Assembly (NCBI RefSeq): GCF_014207565.1
Contig: NZ_JACHGJ010000003.1
Location: 337,890 to 401,889, forward strand
Length of the DNA stretch: 64,000 bases
Direction of reading: 5' to 3'
Origin: Spirochaeta isovalerica
GTDB lineage: Bacteria; Spirochaetota; Spirochaetia; DSM-2461
Position numbers and translations under genes: made by a program. The notes beneath the pieces were generated by a model. The model did no database searches. It was given only the letters and a program-made list of their open reading frames with translations, and was not told where the DNA came from. This document shows, piece by piece, positions 10,501 to 18,783 of this stretch (within the stretch, counting starts at the first letter, position 1; every line of letters begins with the position of its first letter).

Positions 10501-11272
10501 CGGATTGTATCTGAAAACAGATTTATTCGGAGATGAAGACCTGAGCGCCGCCGATCCGGGCTTCGGGCTTTTCGAATACATCGATCCTTACTTCTACGGT
10601 GGAGCCGATGCGGCTGTGAATCTCGATTTTCTCAGTTTTTCAGGCGGATACCGGTTCGACTGGCTGACAGAAAGCTTTCATCCTTCAGCTGATATCTTCT
10701 TCCATCAGGTCAAAGGAAATCTGGGAATAAACTTTGTTAAAACAAAGATTCCCTTTATCGAAGACCTGACTCTGAATTTCGGAGGGGAGGGAAAATTCCT
10801 CAGCGATGACAATATCCTATGGAACGCTTTTGCTTCGGCAACCGAAAAGATCCAGCTTGTCCGTGAACCGGCGATGTATCTCAACGCAGGGCTTGATTTC
10901 AGCCTGGAGAGCGGAAAGTTCAATGAGTATTCAGATAACTCGACTCTGCCATACTGGGCGCCTGATATGTCACTCATGACCGGGCTTAATCTGGAATATG
11001 AGGCGAAATTCCCATTATCGGAAAACAGATCACTGGAAGAAAAAGTGCGCCTTAACGTCGATTATACATCTTCGGGAACGGGAGCGGAGCAAATCCGGGG
11101 GATGGCCTTTGAAGTCGGCAACAGACTTTCCTATAATAAAAGTGACTTCACGGCCTTTTTTAATGTGACCGGAACTTTTTCGGTTCAGTTTGAACCGGCG
11201 GATATCACTTACTGGTCGCTAATTTTCGAATTGGGAGTCAGCGCGCTGCTGCCTGAACTCCTGATGCCCTGA
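7502..11272 (+). CDS. pelB: PelB-like export protein: signal peptide, CBM-like domain, TPR array, C-terminal beta-barrel
   Basis: A 1256-residue exported protein. A Sec signal peptide ends at about residue 23 (...PLSAQ). Residues about 50-210 look like a beta-sandwich carbohydrate-binding domain: an opening 'FVEGEDAV', a middle 'DGVYELWYGG', a closing 'YYFYLDNFFL'. A long helical region (about 230-920) contains many TPR units, for example 'GDYINALKYLRRAALLSPDEP' and 'GIAQYEQVLAIDPWN'. The last ~330 residues alternate aromatic and polar residues as in a 16-strand-type outer-membrane barrel. Pseudomonas PelB (1193 residues) likewise joins periplasmic TPRs to an outer-membrane porin, but is not known to carry a CBM-like domain. 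The C-terminus lacks the usual final Phe. A separate pelC lipoprotein gene was not found. Confidence 0.75.
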   Translation: MNLKKIPLSIIFFATFFIPLSAQVQDGQSVPEPEKEVAIAEVSEKIQPVLPGRDTKLIFVEGEDAVSTNFNREPILNYSCSGYRTLQLNQSIDLHGQATYNSDYVFYVEEDGVYELWYGGTPPGNRDETITSYASPFRFVIDSLYSEDIYREDVNVVEEYAPSYYWNYVSDVTLAAGEHRIKFEVLLKRSLDNRYYFYLDNFFLVRKINGTRVAVDNPPEIFPEDMDIRSIDLPFKSFEDYEVLIRDNPEIVGNYVELAKTYSLAGDYINALKYLRRAALLSPDEPEIMLQMAKNLIWRGAVVEGLRMYSDLLAIVPERVDLWAEAGKIAAWTGLYDDSIGFFESGLENSPDNLNLLANLGITHLWLGELNTAEKIFNQVQKITGDDLDKNRALAEIFRVNGYADKAVPLYRKLINLYPEELELYFDLEETYKENDQRDKVQEVRDLTEKTFIPNQDYVKVTETFYESQSMKEKVISDYEEQLKGDPENLNLRRMLAEIYFWNGYRKKAIDEFRNILTSYTYDNVLETEKKMTSFLEILDRSYALTHFLETVPASVSESRKNMTELLKQYDKNISDLEALKKKNDAAEAKGETVDRSGEESLAQQRFDLEEKLAVQIYLGESFTGKFNSLMELFNEENRTLEGLLEDEKTSAEAYELLMEGIDWKWNRGDMITELNAVKKDGVVLANLTLGKILMFEGKPVEAEANFKPIMEGESVLDAAPFALYEAQVWLGDEEERKSLYESYPGKIEEGSEYAYYLNDYLDVLYLEEEDVFSYLTGDPAESIASLTAAYGEITSQASVLNRDLRENIAIIHKVLQDNMKRGFYNLASQTYLLRNELGDFYYNEKMYSEGIAQYEQVLAIDPWNLSAKFKLAQVYHYNGNWSKALKIYSEIYDDDPQFNNVASFYNELTREFADSYHFSASSFSDPTRIKSDLHADYNINFTPLFGTTLAYDVNLDRIYRTYSAEGTEPDDPKSSTLLFNKVSLSFPVKLGPVKITPVGGLYLKTDLFGDEDLSAADPGFGLFEYIDPYFYGGADAAVNLDFLSFSGGYRFDWLTESFHPSADIFFHQVKGNLGINFVKTKIPFIEDLTLNFGGEGKFLSDDNILWNAFASATEKIQLVREPAMYLNAGLDFSLESGKFNEYSDNSTLPYWAPDMSLMTGLNLEYEAKFPLSENRSLEEKVRLNVDYTSSGTGAEQIRGMAFEVGNRLSYNKSDFTAFFNVTGTFSVQFEPADITYWSLIFELGVSALLPELLMP

Positions 11273-11286
11273 TGAGGTATGTATTT

Positions 11287-13677
11287 ATGAAAAAAACTGT
11301 TTTATATCTGTTAATTCTTTTTATAGGTCTGACGGCTCTTTACAGTCAGGACGCGGTTTATCAGAAATCGGTTCTGGCACTTTACAAGTCATCGGAAAAC
11401 CAGACGGAGAAGGAGAACGAAATCTTCTTTTACATGTCCCGTGCTCTTGAGGAGATGGGTTTGAAGGTCGTTTACTGGGATATCGACCGGGGTATTCCCG
11501 GAGAAAGCGTCACCCGTTTTCACCGCGCGATTATCTCCTGGTTCCGGGGGCCGGCCATGCGGGATCCCGAAGCGTATCTGGATTTTCTGGAGCGAATGAT
11601 AGCTCAGGGGAAGAAAGTGCTGGCTGTTGATAACATGGGCGCCTATCAGGACCGGGATACGGGTGATTACGTCCGCCCTCTGCGGCTCAACACCACTCTC
11701 ACCAAACTGGGAATCATGTATCTGGGCGACTGGACTCAGGACGGTTCTCTCCTCGAACTCGATCATGTCAACAGTTCCATGGTGGAAAAAGACGGGAAAC
11801 AGGATGCCTCCCAGTCAGCTTTTTTCTATCATTTTCTCCCGACGGATCATGAGCTGAAAACCTGGCTTTCCATCAAGCGGAAGGACAGGGAATACGATTC
11901 AAGCCCCGTCATCGTGACAAACAAGAACGGCGGTTTCGCTCTTTCCCGCTACATATATCGTGTGGAAAACGGCACTGTCAAACTGCTTCTCGATGTCCCC
12001 CGTTTTCTGAAAGAAGCCCTATTCCCCGAGGCGGAAGAGCAGAAAATCGCCATACTGGTCAATCCTGGCCGTTCCGGGTCCGATAAAATTCTCGAATACA
12101 CGGAAAGCGCCTTCAGCAGATCAAAAATCAATTATCAGATAATCCCCTCCAACAATTTCCGGGGGATGGTTCCTCACGATTTCCGCCCCTTTACATCGGT
12201 CGTTCTGATTCTCGACAGCGACAGCGGTATCGATCCAGCTGTTCTGGAAACATATCTTGAGGAAGGCGGTCGGATCATTTCCCTGAAAACCGGACGTTTT
12301 AATAATCTTGCGCCCTATCTGGGCATGAAGGAATTCAGAACCCGGACAAGGGATAATACAGGTTTTAAAATCAGCGCCGGACTCCTTTCGGGAGAGAGCA
12401 CGGAACTCAATCTCAGGGAATACAAGTGGACGCCCGGCGTGGCAGTTCCCGTCGATAATGCGGAGATTCTGGGGACAAGCTATAACGGCCGGGAACCGTT
12501 GGTCTGGAAAACGAAAATAGGGAAAGGCGAAGTCCTGACCTGGAACTGGGACCTCTTTGCCATCGGCAATCTTATGGGATTCATCGTCGACTCGGTTCTC
12601 TATATGCAGCCTGTCGGGCTGGCAGCCACTCCGGCTCTGAGCATTATGTACATCGACGACTGGCCTCTGCCCATGTACAATATTGTTCGCGAACCTATGG
12701 CCCCCCTGACCGATACGGAATTTTATACGACAGTCTGGTGGCCGGATATCCAGAAAATCCTGGCAGGCTGGGAACAGCCTTTTTCCAGCTTTATCATTTT
12801 TAACTATAACGTAAACCGCGAACCGCCCTACCAGACCGGAGAGTTTTTTGTGGCCGAGGACAACGCTCCTCTGAAAATGGCCAGAGAGCACCTGGAAAAG
12901 GGGATAGAACTTGGCTTTCACGGCTATAATCATTTATCTCTCACTCCGCGGTCATCGGAACTCAATGCTTTTGTCTGGAGCGGTGAGGAAAATATGAGAA
13001 CCTCACTGGAAATGGCCCGGGAGGAGTGGATCCGGCTGTTCGGAAACCACAACCTTCCCAGATCCTATGTAGCTCCCCATAACGTCATTTCTCCCGAAGG
13101 AATCAAAGTCCTCCATGAAGTCTTTCCCTCTATAAAAGCTGTCTGTACGCTCCACACATCTTCGGAAACACCGGAAGAAGCCTACGAATACGGACCCAAT
13201 CCCGATTTCCCCGATGTCTATATGCTGCCCCGTCTGACTTCAGGCTTCAATCTGACCGAAGAGATTAAAATGGGCATCCTGTCGGGAGTGAGCGGCCCCG
13301 GTCTGTTCATCCACTTCATCCATGCCGATGATGTCTACGACCCTTACAGGAGTCTGGGTAATGACTGGAACGGCCTGAAGGAGGAGTTTGACAAACTTAT
13401 GACCTTTGTCCGGTCCAATCATCCCTATCTGCGTCCTATGAATGTATACGACGGGTTCAGGGCCATGCAGCATTTCGATTCCCAGGCCGTGGACTTCAGG
13501 ATAGATGGCGACACGGTCAAGGTCAGCACGAACAGTTCCGGACTCATTTTCAGAGTGAGACATGAGGGAAAGAGTGTCGGTTCCGTCAGAGGCGGAACTG
13601 TTCTGTACAGTTATAAAAACATTGATGAAACTGTCATCCGGACAGACGGAACGGAGGTTGAGATCAGATTGCGTTAG
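11287..13677 (+). CDS. pelA: PelA-like exported polysaccharide deacetylase (DUF2194-like)
   Basis: A 796-residue exported protein. The ATG at 11287 is chosen because GAGG sits at 11274-11277 and it starts a clean signal peptide (MKKTVLYLLILF... cut near YSQ); the ATG at 11272 has no such support. Residues about 25-440 form Rossmann/flavodoxin-like alpha-beta domains. Residues about 450-690 form a deacetylase-type barrel with a metal site: D457/D458 in 'IDDW', H545 and H549 in 'HGYNH' (HxxxH), and H598 in 'APHNV'. This fits the carbohydrate-esterase half of PelA, which partly de-N-acetylates Pel in the periplasm. No alpha-galactosaminidase (GH166) domain is evident at the N-terminus. Last gene of the operon, it runs 4 nt into the convergent minus-strand gene with no terminator between. 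Confidence 0.75.
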   Translation: MKKTVLYLLILFIGLTALYSQDAVYQKSVLALYKSSENQTEKENEIFFYMSRALEEMGLKVVYWDIDRGIPGESVTRFHRAIISWFRGPAMRDPEAYLDFLERMIAQGKKVLAVDNMGAYQDRDTGDYVRPLRLNTTLTKLGIMYLGDWTQDGSLLELDHVNSSMVEKDGKQDASQSAFFYHFLPTDHELKTWLSIKRKDREYDSSPVIVTNKNGGFALSRYIYRVENGTVKLLLDVPRFLKEALFPEAEEQKIAILVNPGRSGSDKILEYTESAFSRSKINYQIIPSNNFRGMVPHDFRPFTSVVLILDSDSGIDPAVLETYLEEGGRIISLKTGRFNNLAPYLGMKEFRTRTRDNTGFKISAGLLSGESTELNLREYKWTPGVAVPVDNAEILGTSYNGREPLVWKTKIGKGEVLTWNWDLFAIGNLMGFIVDSVLYMQPVGLAATPALSIMYIDDWPLPMYNIVREPMAPLTDTEFYTTVWWPDIQKILAGWEQPFSSFIIFNYNVNREPPYQTGEFFVAEDNAPLKMAREHLEKGIELGFHGYNHLSLTPRSSELNAFVWSGEENMRTSLEMAREEWIRLFGNHNLPRSYVAPHNVISPEGIKVLHEVFPSIKAVCTLHTSSETPEEAYEYGPNPDFPDVYMLPRLTSGFNLTEEIKMGILSGVSGPGLFIHFIHADDVYDPYRSLGNDWNGLKEEFDKLMTFVRSNHPYLRPMNVYDGFRAMQHFDSQAVDFRIDGDTVKVSTNSSGLIFRVRHEGKSVGSVRGGTVLYSYKNIDETVIRTDGTEVEIRLR

Positions 13678-14429
13678 AGATACTTATTCAGAATACGGTC
13701 AATTGTTCCGGTGTTGATGAGTTCTATCAGAACCTTCTCAATCTTCTCTTTTATATCCTGAGAAACCGAAGGATTAAGGGCGATATAATGTTCGTACTCC
13801 TCGTAAGCGGTTCCGGATATTGTCAGTCTGTCGGACAACCCCCGGGATTTGATAAGATAACCCAGGCCCAGGGAATGGTAAAATAAAAGATCGGCTCTGC
13901 CGTAATCGAGGAGAGTCACTGCCTGATCGAGAGAATTGGCATAAATAAGATTCTCAGTCAGATTGCTCATCTGCTCCGCAGTCTTTGACCCCCTCAATAC
14001 AGCGATATTCAAATTTGTCAGACTATCGGCATTTCTGTATATAAAGCCGGAACCGGCCGGTATGGCGAAAGTCGATCTCACTTTGTAAAGAGGTGTTTCA
14101 ATGTAGTCGAATTCATCTTCTCTATCATCAGTCTTTGCCAGACCGATGAAAATCTGAATCCGGCCCTCTTTGAGATTTTCCTGAATCCTTTTAAAGGGGA
14201 CAAAGGGTGATTCGGGATTGACAGGTTCGATACTCAGTTCGGACGTTCCCGATAGACCGGCATTAATGGCATGAATAATATCGACACATATTCCGATCGT
14301 GTTACCTTTGTCCCGGAAATATTTCGGCGAAGCCTCCTGATATTCCGTATAAAGGGTTTCAGTCGAGAGAGATAGAACTGGAAAAAGAAATGTAAAAAGT
14401 AGAATTGGACTTAAGGAAAACTTATACAT
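13674..14429 (-). CDS. Periplasmic solute-binding protein, family 3 (SBP_bac_3)
   Basis: A 251-residue protein with a Sec signal peptide (about residues 1-23) and a type II periplasmic-binding-protein fold of the amino-acid-binding family 3: 'YRDKGNTIGICVDI'-like N-terminal lobe, 'FIGLAKTDDREDEFDY' and 'LRGSKTAEQ' hinge/second lobe. No ABC permease or ATPase gene is nearby, so it may be a stand-alone sensor or orphan binding protein rather than part of a transporter. It overlaps the end of the Pel-type operon by 4 nt in convergent orientation. Confidence 0.8.
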   Translation of the reverse strand: MYKFSLSPILLFTFLFPVLSLSTETLYTEYQEASPKYFRDKGNTIGICVDIIHAINAGLSGTSELSIEPVNPESPFVPFKRIQENLKEGRIQIFIGLAKTDDREDEFDYIETPLYKVRSTFAIPAGSGFIYRNADSLTNLNIAVLRGSKTAEQMSNLTENLIYANSLDQAVTLLDYGRADLLFYHSLGLGYLIKSRGLSDRLTISGTAYEEYEHYIALNPSVSQDIKEKIEKVLIELINTGTIDRILNKYL

Positions 14430-14473
14430 TTTTCTGATCTCTATCCTATCGCTGTTAAAGCAGTCTTATTAAC

Positions 14474-14938
14474 TCAAGCTGCCGCAAAATGGGTAATATC
14501 CGGTTTAACCAGTCTCATATAATCATGGAGATTCAGCTTGATGAGCTGATGGAAATTTCCCGCATTAAAGGCTATTTCCTCATCGTATGTCAGAGTTTTA
14601 TCCAGATAGGTCTTCAGTCCGTAAATATTTCCGAACGGCGGCATGGCTCCGACCATACAACCCTGGAATACCGGGGCGAAATCCCCTTCGGCGGCCAGTT
14701 CAATATTCTCTTTCCCCGTATAGTCTTTGAGCATCTGAAAATTGACTTTATACTTGGCCGGCAGGACGATCATTGCCAACTCGCCGTCTATCTTGACAAT
14801 AACTGTTTTGGCCAGTTCCTGACCTTTTATATGAGCGCTCGCCGCGATTTCGCTTGTCGTATAGGCCGATGAATGATTGATAATAACGTATTTGATCCCT
14901 TTTCCGTCGAGAAAGTCTATCAGTTTTTCCGCCGCCAT
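14474..14938 (-). CDS. YbaK/ProX-type aminoacyl-tRNA deacylase
   Basis: A 154-residue cytosolic protein that is one YbaK/aminoacyl-tRNA-editing domain, which hydrolyses mischarged tRNAs in trans. Family features seen: 'SAYTTSEIAASAHIKG', 'LAKTVIVKIDG', the lysine-bearing 'VLPAKYKVN' and a late 'GAMPPFGN' loop. I start at the ATG at 14938 because GGAGG lies 5 nt upstream of it, inside the codons of an alternative in-frame ATG four codons earlier. Which mischarged tRNA it edits (Cys-tRNAPro, Ala-tRNAPro or other) cannot be told. Confidence 0.85.
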   Translation of the reverse strand: MAAEKLIDFLDGKGIKYVIINHSSAYTTSEIAASAHIKGQELAKTVIVKIDGELAMIVLPAKYKVNFQMLKDYTGKENIELAAEGDFAPVFQGCMVGAMPPFGNIYGLKTYLDKTLTYDEEIAFNAGNFHQLIKLNLHDYMRLVKPDITHFAAA

Positions 14939-15036
14939 AGCAGCCTCCATCCTCTGGTGTTTTGAGGAGTGCGAAGCAATGAACTTATGGTGCCTGATCA
15001 GAAGACCCCTGTAGTCTTATTATAAGCTGAAATAGA

Positions 15037-15729
15037 TTATTTTTCCTCAAATCCCGTTTCAACCGGCAATCCGGCCAGCTTCCAGTTTAAAATCCCGATA
15101 TCCAGCCTTTTGGCTTTCCTCCCTTTTTTTAAGAGGAAATTGACAGCCTTGTCGGCGAGTATGCAGTAATTGTCCCGGCAGTATGTTATCACCTCTTTAT
15201 CTTCGGGAATTTCATTATACCGGTCTTCCAGCTGATCAAGAGGGATGGAAAGAGCTTTGGGCAGATGAAGCGTTCTGTACTCCGTTTCGGGACGGACATC
15301 AATAATGACAGCCGAATCGTCGGATATGATCTGTCTCAGTTCGTCCATATCGACAATGTTCATACGGGAAGGTTTGTCGGAGATGAGATTCAGCGCTGCA
15401 TGGAGCTCCGATGAATGCTTTTCTGCGAAACGGCGGAATTCCATGAAAAACAAACAGGTTTCTTCATCGGAGAGACTGTAAAAAATGTATTTCCCCTCAC
15501 GTCTGATTTTTACCAGATTGACCGATTTCAGCATTTGGAGGTGCCGTGAGACGTTGGCGACATTTAATCCCGTGCTGTCGACAAGAGCTTCGACGGAGTG
15601 CTCACCCTGACAGAGAATATTGAGCAGAATAAGTCTATGGGGAGATGAAAGCGCCTTGCCGATGCGGCTGAACTGTTCGTAGACAAAGATTTTGAAATCC
15701 TCATCGGGTTTACTGGGAAAAATGGACAT
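15037..15729 (-). CDS. ArsR-family regulator fused to a rhodanese domain
   Basis: A 230-residue two-domain protein. Residues about 12-105 are an ArsR/SmtB winged helix ('LSSPHRLILLNILCQGEHSVEALV', recognition helix 'NVANVSRHLQMLKS'). Residues about 125-225 are a rhodanese/sulfurtransferase domain with the 'VIIDVRPETEYRTLHLPKA' entry and an active-site loop starting at C184 (C-R-D-N-Y-C). ArsR-rhodanese fusions are known as sensors of sulfane sulfur or redox state, where the rhodanese cysteine becomes modified. No sulfur- or metal-related gene is adjacent, so the target is unknown; it may regulate itself. A second cysteine at 189 could form a disulfide with C184. Confidence 0.88.
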   Translation of the reverse strand: MSIFPSKPDEDFKIFVYEQFSRIGKALSSPHRLILLNILCQGEHSVEALVDSTGLNVANVSRHLQMLKSVNLVKIRREGKYIFYSLSDEETCLFFMEFRRFAEKHSSELHAALNLISDKPSRMNIVDMDELRQIISDDSAVIIDVRPETEYRTLHLPKALSIPLDQLEDRYNEIPEDKEVITYCRDNYCILADKAVNFLLKKGRKAKRLDIGILNWKLAGLPVETGFEEK

Positions 15730-15782
15730 TAGTTACCTCGAAACTGAAAGTCAGTATTTCACAGATTCCGGTGGAAATCAAC

Positions 15783-17852
15783 CTAACCGTTTCCACCGGC
15801 TTCCCGGCAGTGACTTAAAAAGAAAGCGGCGGCTCTGTCATCGGGGTCGGAAAGGGTCACCTGTTCGAGTATGACCGCTGCTTTTCCGTATTCTCTCTCT
15901 TTGATCAGATCCACGGCTTTTTCAAAATTCGAAAGGTTCTCAACTTTACGGATGTCCGGGCCATTGTTCTCATCGTCGAGAATCTCGACGATTTCAAGAG
16001 GCGCAGCCTTTCCCTTGACTGCGGAGGCTCCCAGAGACCGGCTGAGAATGCCGCTTTTATCTTCCATCTTATCGAATAAATCTTTGCTGATAATGATGCG
16101 GGCGCCATAGGTTTTCGTCAGCTCTTCCAGCCGCGAAGCGATATTCACCGTATCGGCGATAACAGTCGTTTCCATACGGTTTGTCTCTCCGATGGTACCC
16201 AGCATGAGCTGCCCGGTGTGAATCCCGACGCCTAGTGAAATCGGTTGATATCCCGCTCTGTTCCTGGCCGCGTTATATCGTATAACAGCTCTTTGAAGCT
16301 CAATGGCCGCCCGTACGGCCTGATCGGGCGGGAAGGGAAACAACGCCATGATTGCATCGCCGATGAATTTGTCTACAAAACCGCCCTGCTGTCGGATAAC
16401 CGGAACCACCTGGGATAGAAAGGAGTTGAGAAATCTGAAATTCTCTTCGGGAGTCATCACTTCGGAGAGGCTGGTAAATGAGCGGATATCGGCAAAGAGA
16501 ATCGTCATGTCTTCCAGAACCTGATCTCCCAGGTTCACATCGAGTATGCTTTTCTTTTTCAGATAATTGAGAAACTGGAAGGGGACGAAACGGGAAAGCG
16601 ACTCATTGAGTTCTTTCAGCTGATGGGTAAGGGAGGTCACTTCATTAAAGGAGCTGGCATAGCGTCTTGTCAGCATCTGGGATTGAATGATAATGAATAG
16701 GATAAACCCCAGAGGAGCCATATAACTCGTATTGATTATCTGTCTGGAAAAGAGAATGTCGTTGATTGATGTCAATGCCAGAATGATAAAAGCCATGATG
16801 ATGGGGAAGCTGTGGTCTCTTTTTTTGGCCAGGGCCCTGAACAGTATGGATAGAGTGTAGCCCATGGCAATGAGAAGCATCAATTCGGCCAGCAGAATGG
16901 CATTGTTGCTGATCCTTACGGGGAAAAGAATAAAAAAAGCCCCCATGGCAATATAAATCCCGTAAAAGACTCTGTTGATTTTCTTTGAGGCCTCATCGGG
17001 GAAAAGAACCGAGATGAAGGCCATGAAAAGAGGGGCTACGGCAAAAAAAGGACTGTATTCCATGCGCCGGGCCAGACCCCAGGGGAAGAGGGGAAACAGC
17101 TGGTTGATCAACTGCTCGCCCGTGCTGACTGTACGGAAAAACAAAATGAGACAGGACAGCCCGAAGAGCAATTCAGCCGTAGCTTTATTTCTGTAGATGA
17201 AAACACCCAGATGAAAGAGACTGATCGTCAGAAGAACGGAGGAAATAAATAATTCAAGCAGGAGTTTATTCCGTTTTGCCCCGGACACTTTCTGCTCGGT
17301 CCCCAGTTTGACGCTCCGCCAGATTCCGCTGTTCCGGTGGTCGAAATTGCTGATCTGGCAGACAATTTCCGCACTTCCTCCCGAACTCTGGAAGGACACC
17401 AGTCCCGGTCTGAAACGGGGAACCGAAGACCCTCTGTCCTCTCCGGTCATGCCATTGTCATAGACCTCTTTTCCGTTGAGAAAAAAACGGAAAGAAGTCA
17501 GCATTTCGGGTATGTCGATTGAATATGTCTGATTGTCTTCCAGACCGGAAATGACGAGACGGAGAGTCGCGTAGCCGTGAGAAGGGTATGAGTTGACACT
17601 GTTCCAGTTTCCCGGGATTGAAATATATTCCGGACGGGGAGTTGTTCCCGATTGGAAATCGGAGGGCCCGAGGAATTCATTCCAGTAGAATTCCCATTCT
17701 CCATCGAGATTTAAACTCCATTGCCCTGTTCCGCTAAAATCTTTTACATCAATCTTTCCTTCCGATGCCGGCGATTGCGCCGGAATAAAAACCGGCAGAA
17801 TGAAGAAACAAAGGATACGGACATTATTGGCCAGGGTTTTTCTCATAATCAA
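15783..17852 (-). CDS. 7TM-DISM receptor adenylate cyclase (class III)
   Basis: A 689-residue membrane receptor. After a signal peptide (ending near IPAQS), residues about 35-185 form a jelly-roll sugar-binding-like extracellular domain ('GQWSLNLDGEWEFYWNEF'), followed by seven hydrophobic segments (about 195-395; 7TMR-DISM architecture), a short coiled linker and a class III nucleotide cyclase domain (about 445-625). Catalytic residues look complete: metal Asp455 ('FADIRS') and Asp499 ('GDAIMA'), the adenine-selecting Lys three residues before 'GD', and 'ADTVNIASR' supplying Asp, Asn and Arg. It should therefore make cAMP. The last ~60 residues look like a TPR pair. It starts 3 nt after the AraC-family gene and is cotranscribed with it. 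Confidence 0.9.
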   Translation of the reverse strand: MIMRKTLANNVRILCFFILPVFIPAQSPASEGKIDVKDFSGTGQWSLNLDGEWEFYWNEFLGPSDFQSGTTPRPEYISIPGNWNSVNSYPSHGYATLRLVISGLEDNQTYSIDIPEMLTSFRFFLNGKEVYDNGMTGEDRGSSVPRFRPGLVSFQSSGGSAEIVCQISNFDHRNSGIWRSVKLGTEQKVSGAKRNKLLLELFISSVLLTISLFHLGVFIYRNKATAELLFGLSCLILFFRTVSTGEQLINQLFPLFPWGLARRMEYSPFFAVAPLFMAFISVLFPDEASKKINRVFYGIYIAMGAFFILFPVRISNNAILLAELMLLIAMGYTLSILFRALAKKRDHSFPIIMAFIILALTSINDILFSRQIINTSYMAPLGFILFIIIQSQMLTRRYASSFNEVTSLTHQLKELNESLSRFVPFQFLNYLKKKSILDVNLGDQVLEDMTILFADIRSFTSLSEVMTPEENFRFLNSFLSQVVPVIRQQGGFVDKFIGDAIMALFPFPPDQAVRAAIELQRAVIRYNAARNRAGYQPISLGVGIHTGQLMLGTIGETNRMETTVIADTVNIASRLEELTKTYGARIIISKDLFDKMEDKSGILSRSLGASAVKGKAAPLEIVEILDDENNGPDIRKVENLSNFEKAVDLIKEREYGKAAVILEQVTLSDPDDRAAAFFLSHCREAGGNG

Positions 17853-17855
17853 ACT

Positions 17856-18698
17856 TTAAATCAGATTATCCTGTTTGTACAGTTTTCTGAACTCTGCGGG
17901 CGTCAGCCTTTCCTGTTTTTTGAAAAGCTGGCAGAAATAACTGTGATTGGCATAACCGGATCGCCCGGAGACCTCTTTGAGAGGGAGATCGGGTTCATCG
18001 ATCAGCAGATTTTTGGAATGATTGAGCCGCAGGGAATTGAGATATTCAAAAGGCCTCTGGTTCAATGCCGATTTAAAGAGAAGGCAGAAATGCTGTGGAG
18101 AAATCCCCATGGAATCCGCCATATCCTCAATTCCGATCGGTTCTGAGAGATGGCGATTCATAAACTCAAGCGCCGGTTTAATCTTTTTCAGATTTTCTCC
18201 GGTTTTCATGGCATCGTGCTCGGGATCATAGCCTTTAACAAGCGTAAGGAGAAAGCTGTAGACTTTCTCGGAGCCCAGTATCCCCTGTTCCGTCATTTCG
18301 CAATTCTGCAGAGTGAGGGTTTTTCCTATGGCTTCATGTATCTCTTTATTGTTCCCCAATCTGTAAAGGCCGGAAGTTTCAATACCGATGGATTTGAGCA
18401 GGCTGGCTACCTGAAATCCGTCAAAAGCAATCCAGGAGACTATCATGGGGCCGCCGACAGCATAGTAGTGATGGGATATATCGGGGAAAATTATCATGCT
18501 GTCGCCTTCATTTATCTCCTGTTCCCGGCCGCCCATTTTCAAGATTCCCTTTCCGCTCATACATATATTGAGCTGAAACCAGTGGCAGCCATCGGGACGC
18601 TGTACTTCCTCCTGGTCGTATTGCCGGGCAGAGCAATGGAGAAAGTAGGGAAGCTTCCTATCTGATGGAGAGACGTTGGGGAAAAAACAATTCTTCAT
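17856..18698 (-). CDS. AraC-family transcriptional regulator
   Basis: A 280-residue regulator with an N-terminal cupin-type ligand domain ('GREQEINEGDSMIIFPDISHHYY') and a C-terminal pair of helix-turn-helix units ('IEDMADSMGISPQHFCLLFK' and 'LPLKEVSGRSGYANHSYFCQLFKK'). It is divergent from the GH1 beta-glucosidase gene across an 85-bp AT-rich gap and lies just upstream of the 7TM cyclase gene. Likely role: sugar-responsive activator of the glucosidase gene, and possibly of its own operon. No Shine-Dalgarno sequence is visible before its ATG. Confidence 0.88.
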   Translation of the reverse strand: MKNCFFPNVSPSDRKLPYFLHCSARQYDQEEVQRPDGCHWFQLNICMSGKGILKMGGREQEINEGDSMIIFPDISHHYYAVGGPMIVSWIAFDGFQVASLLKSIGIETSGLYRLGNNKEIHEAIGKTLTLQNCEMTEQGILGSEKVYSFLLTLVKGYDPEHDAMKTGENLKKIKPALEFMNRHLSEPIGIEDMADSMGISPQHFCLLFKSALNQRPFEYLNSLRLNHSKNLLIDEPDLPLKEVSGRSGYANHSYFCQLFKKQERLTPAEFRKLYKQDNLI

Positions 18699-18727
18699 AT
18701 ATTGATATTATGATTAATATGTTTCTC

Positions 18728-18754
18728 TTGTACATATATTTGAAGGAATATAAT
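18728..18754 (+). promoter_or_regulatory. Candidate promoter of the GH1 gene, in an AT-rich palindromic region
   Basis: TTGTAC at 18728-18733 and TATAAT at 18749-18754 are 15 nt apart, short for a sigma-70-type site, which would suit dependence on the AraC-type activator encoded opposite. A second TATAAT lies at 18762-18767 but is too close to the ribosome-binding site (GAGG, 18774-18777). The surrounding ATAT-rich sequence could hold the operator. Confidence 0.4.
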
Positions 18755-18783
18755 ATATTCATATAATATAAATGAGGTAAATT

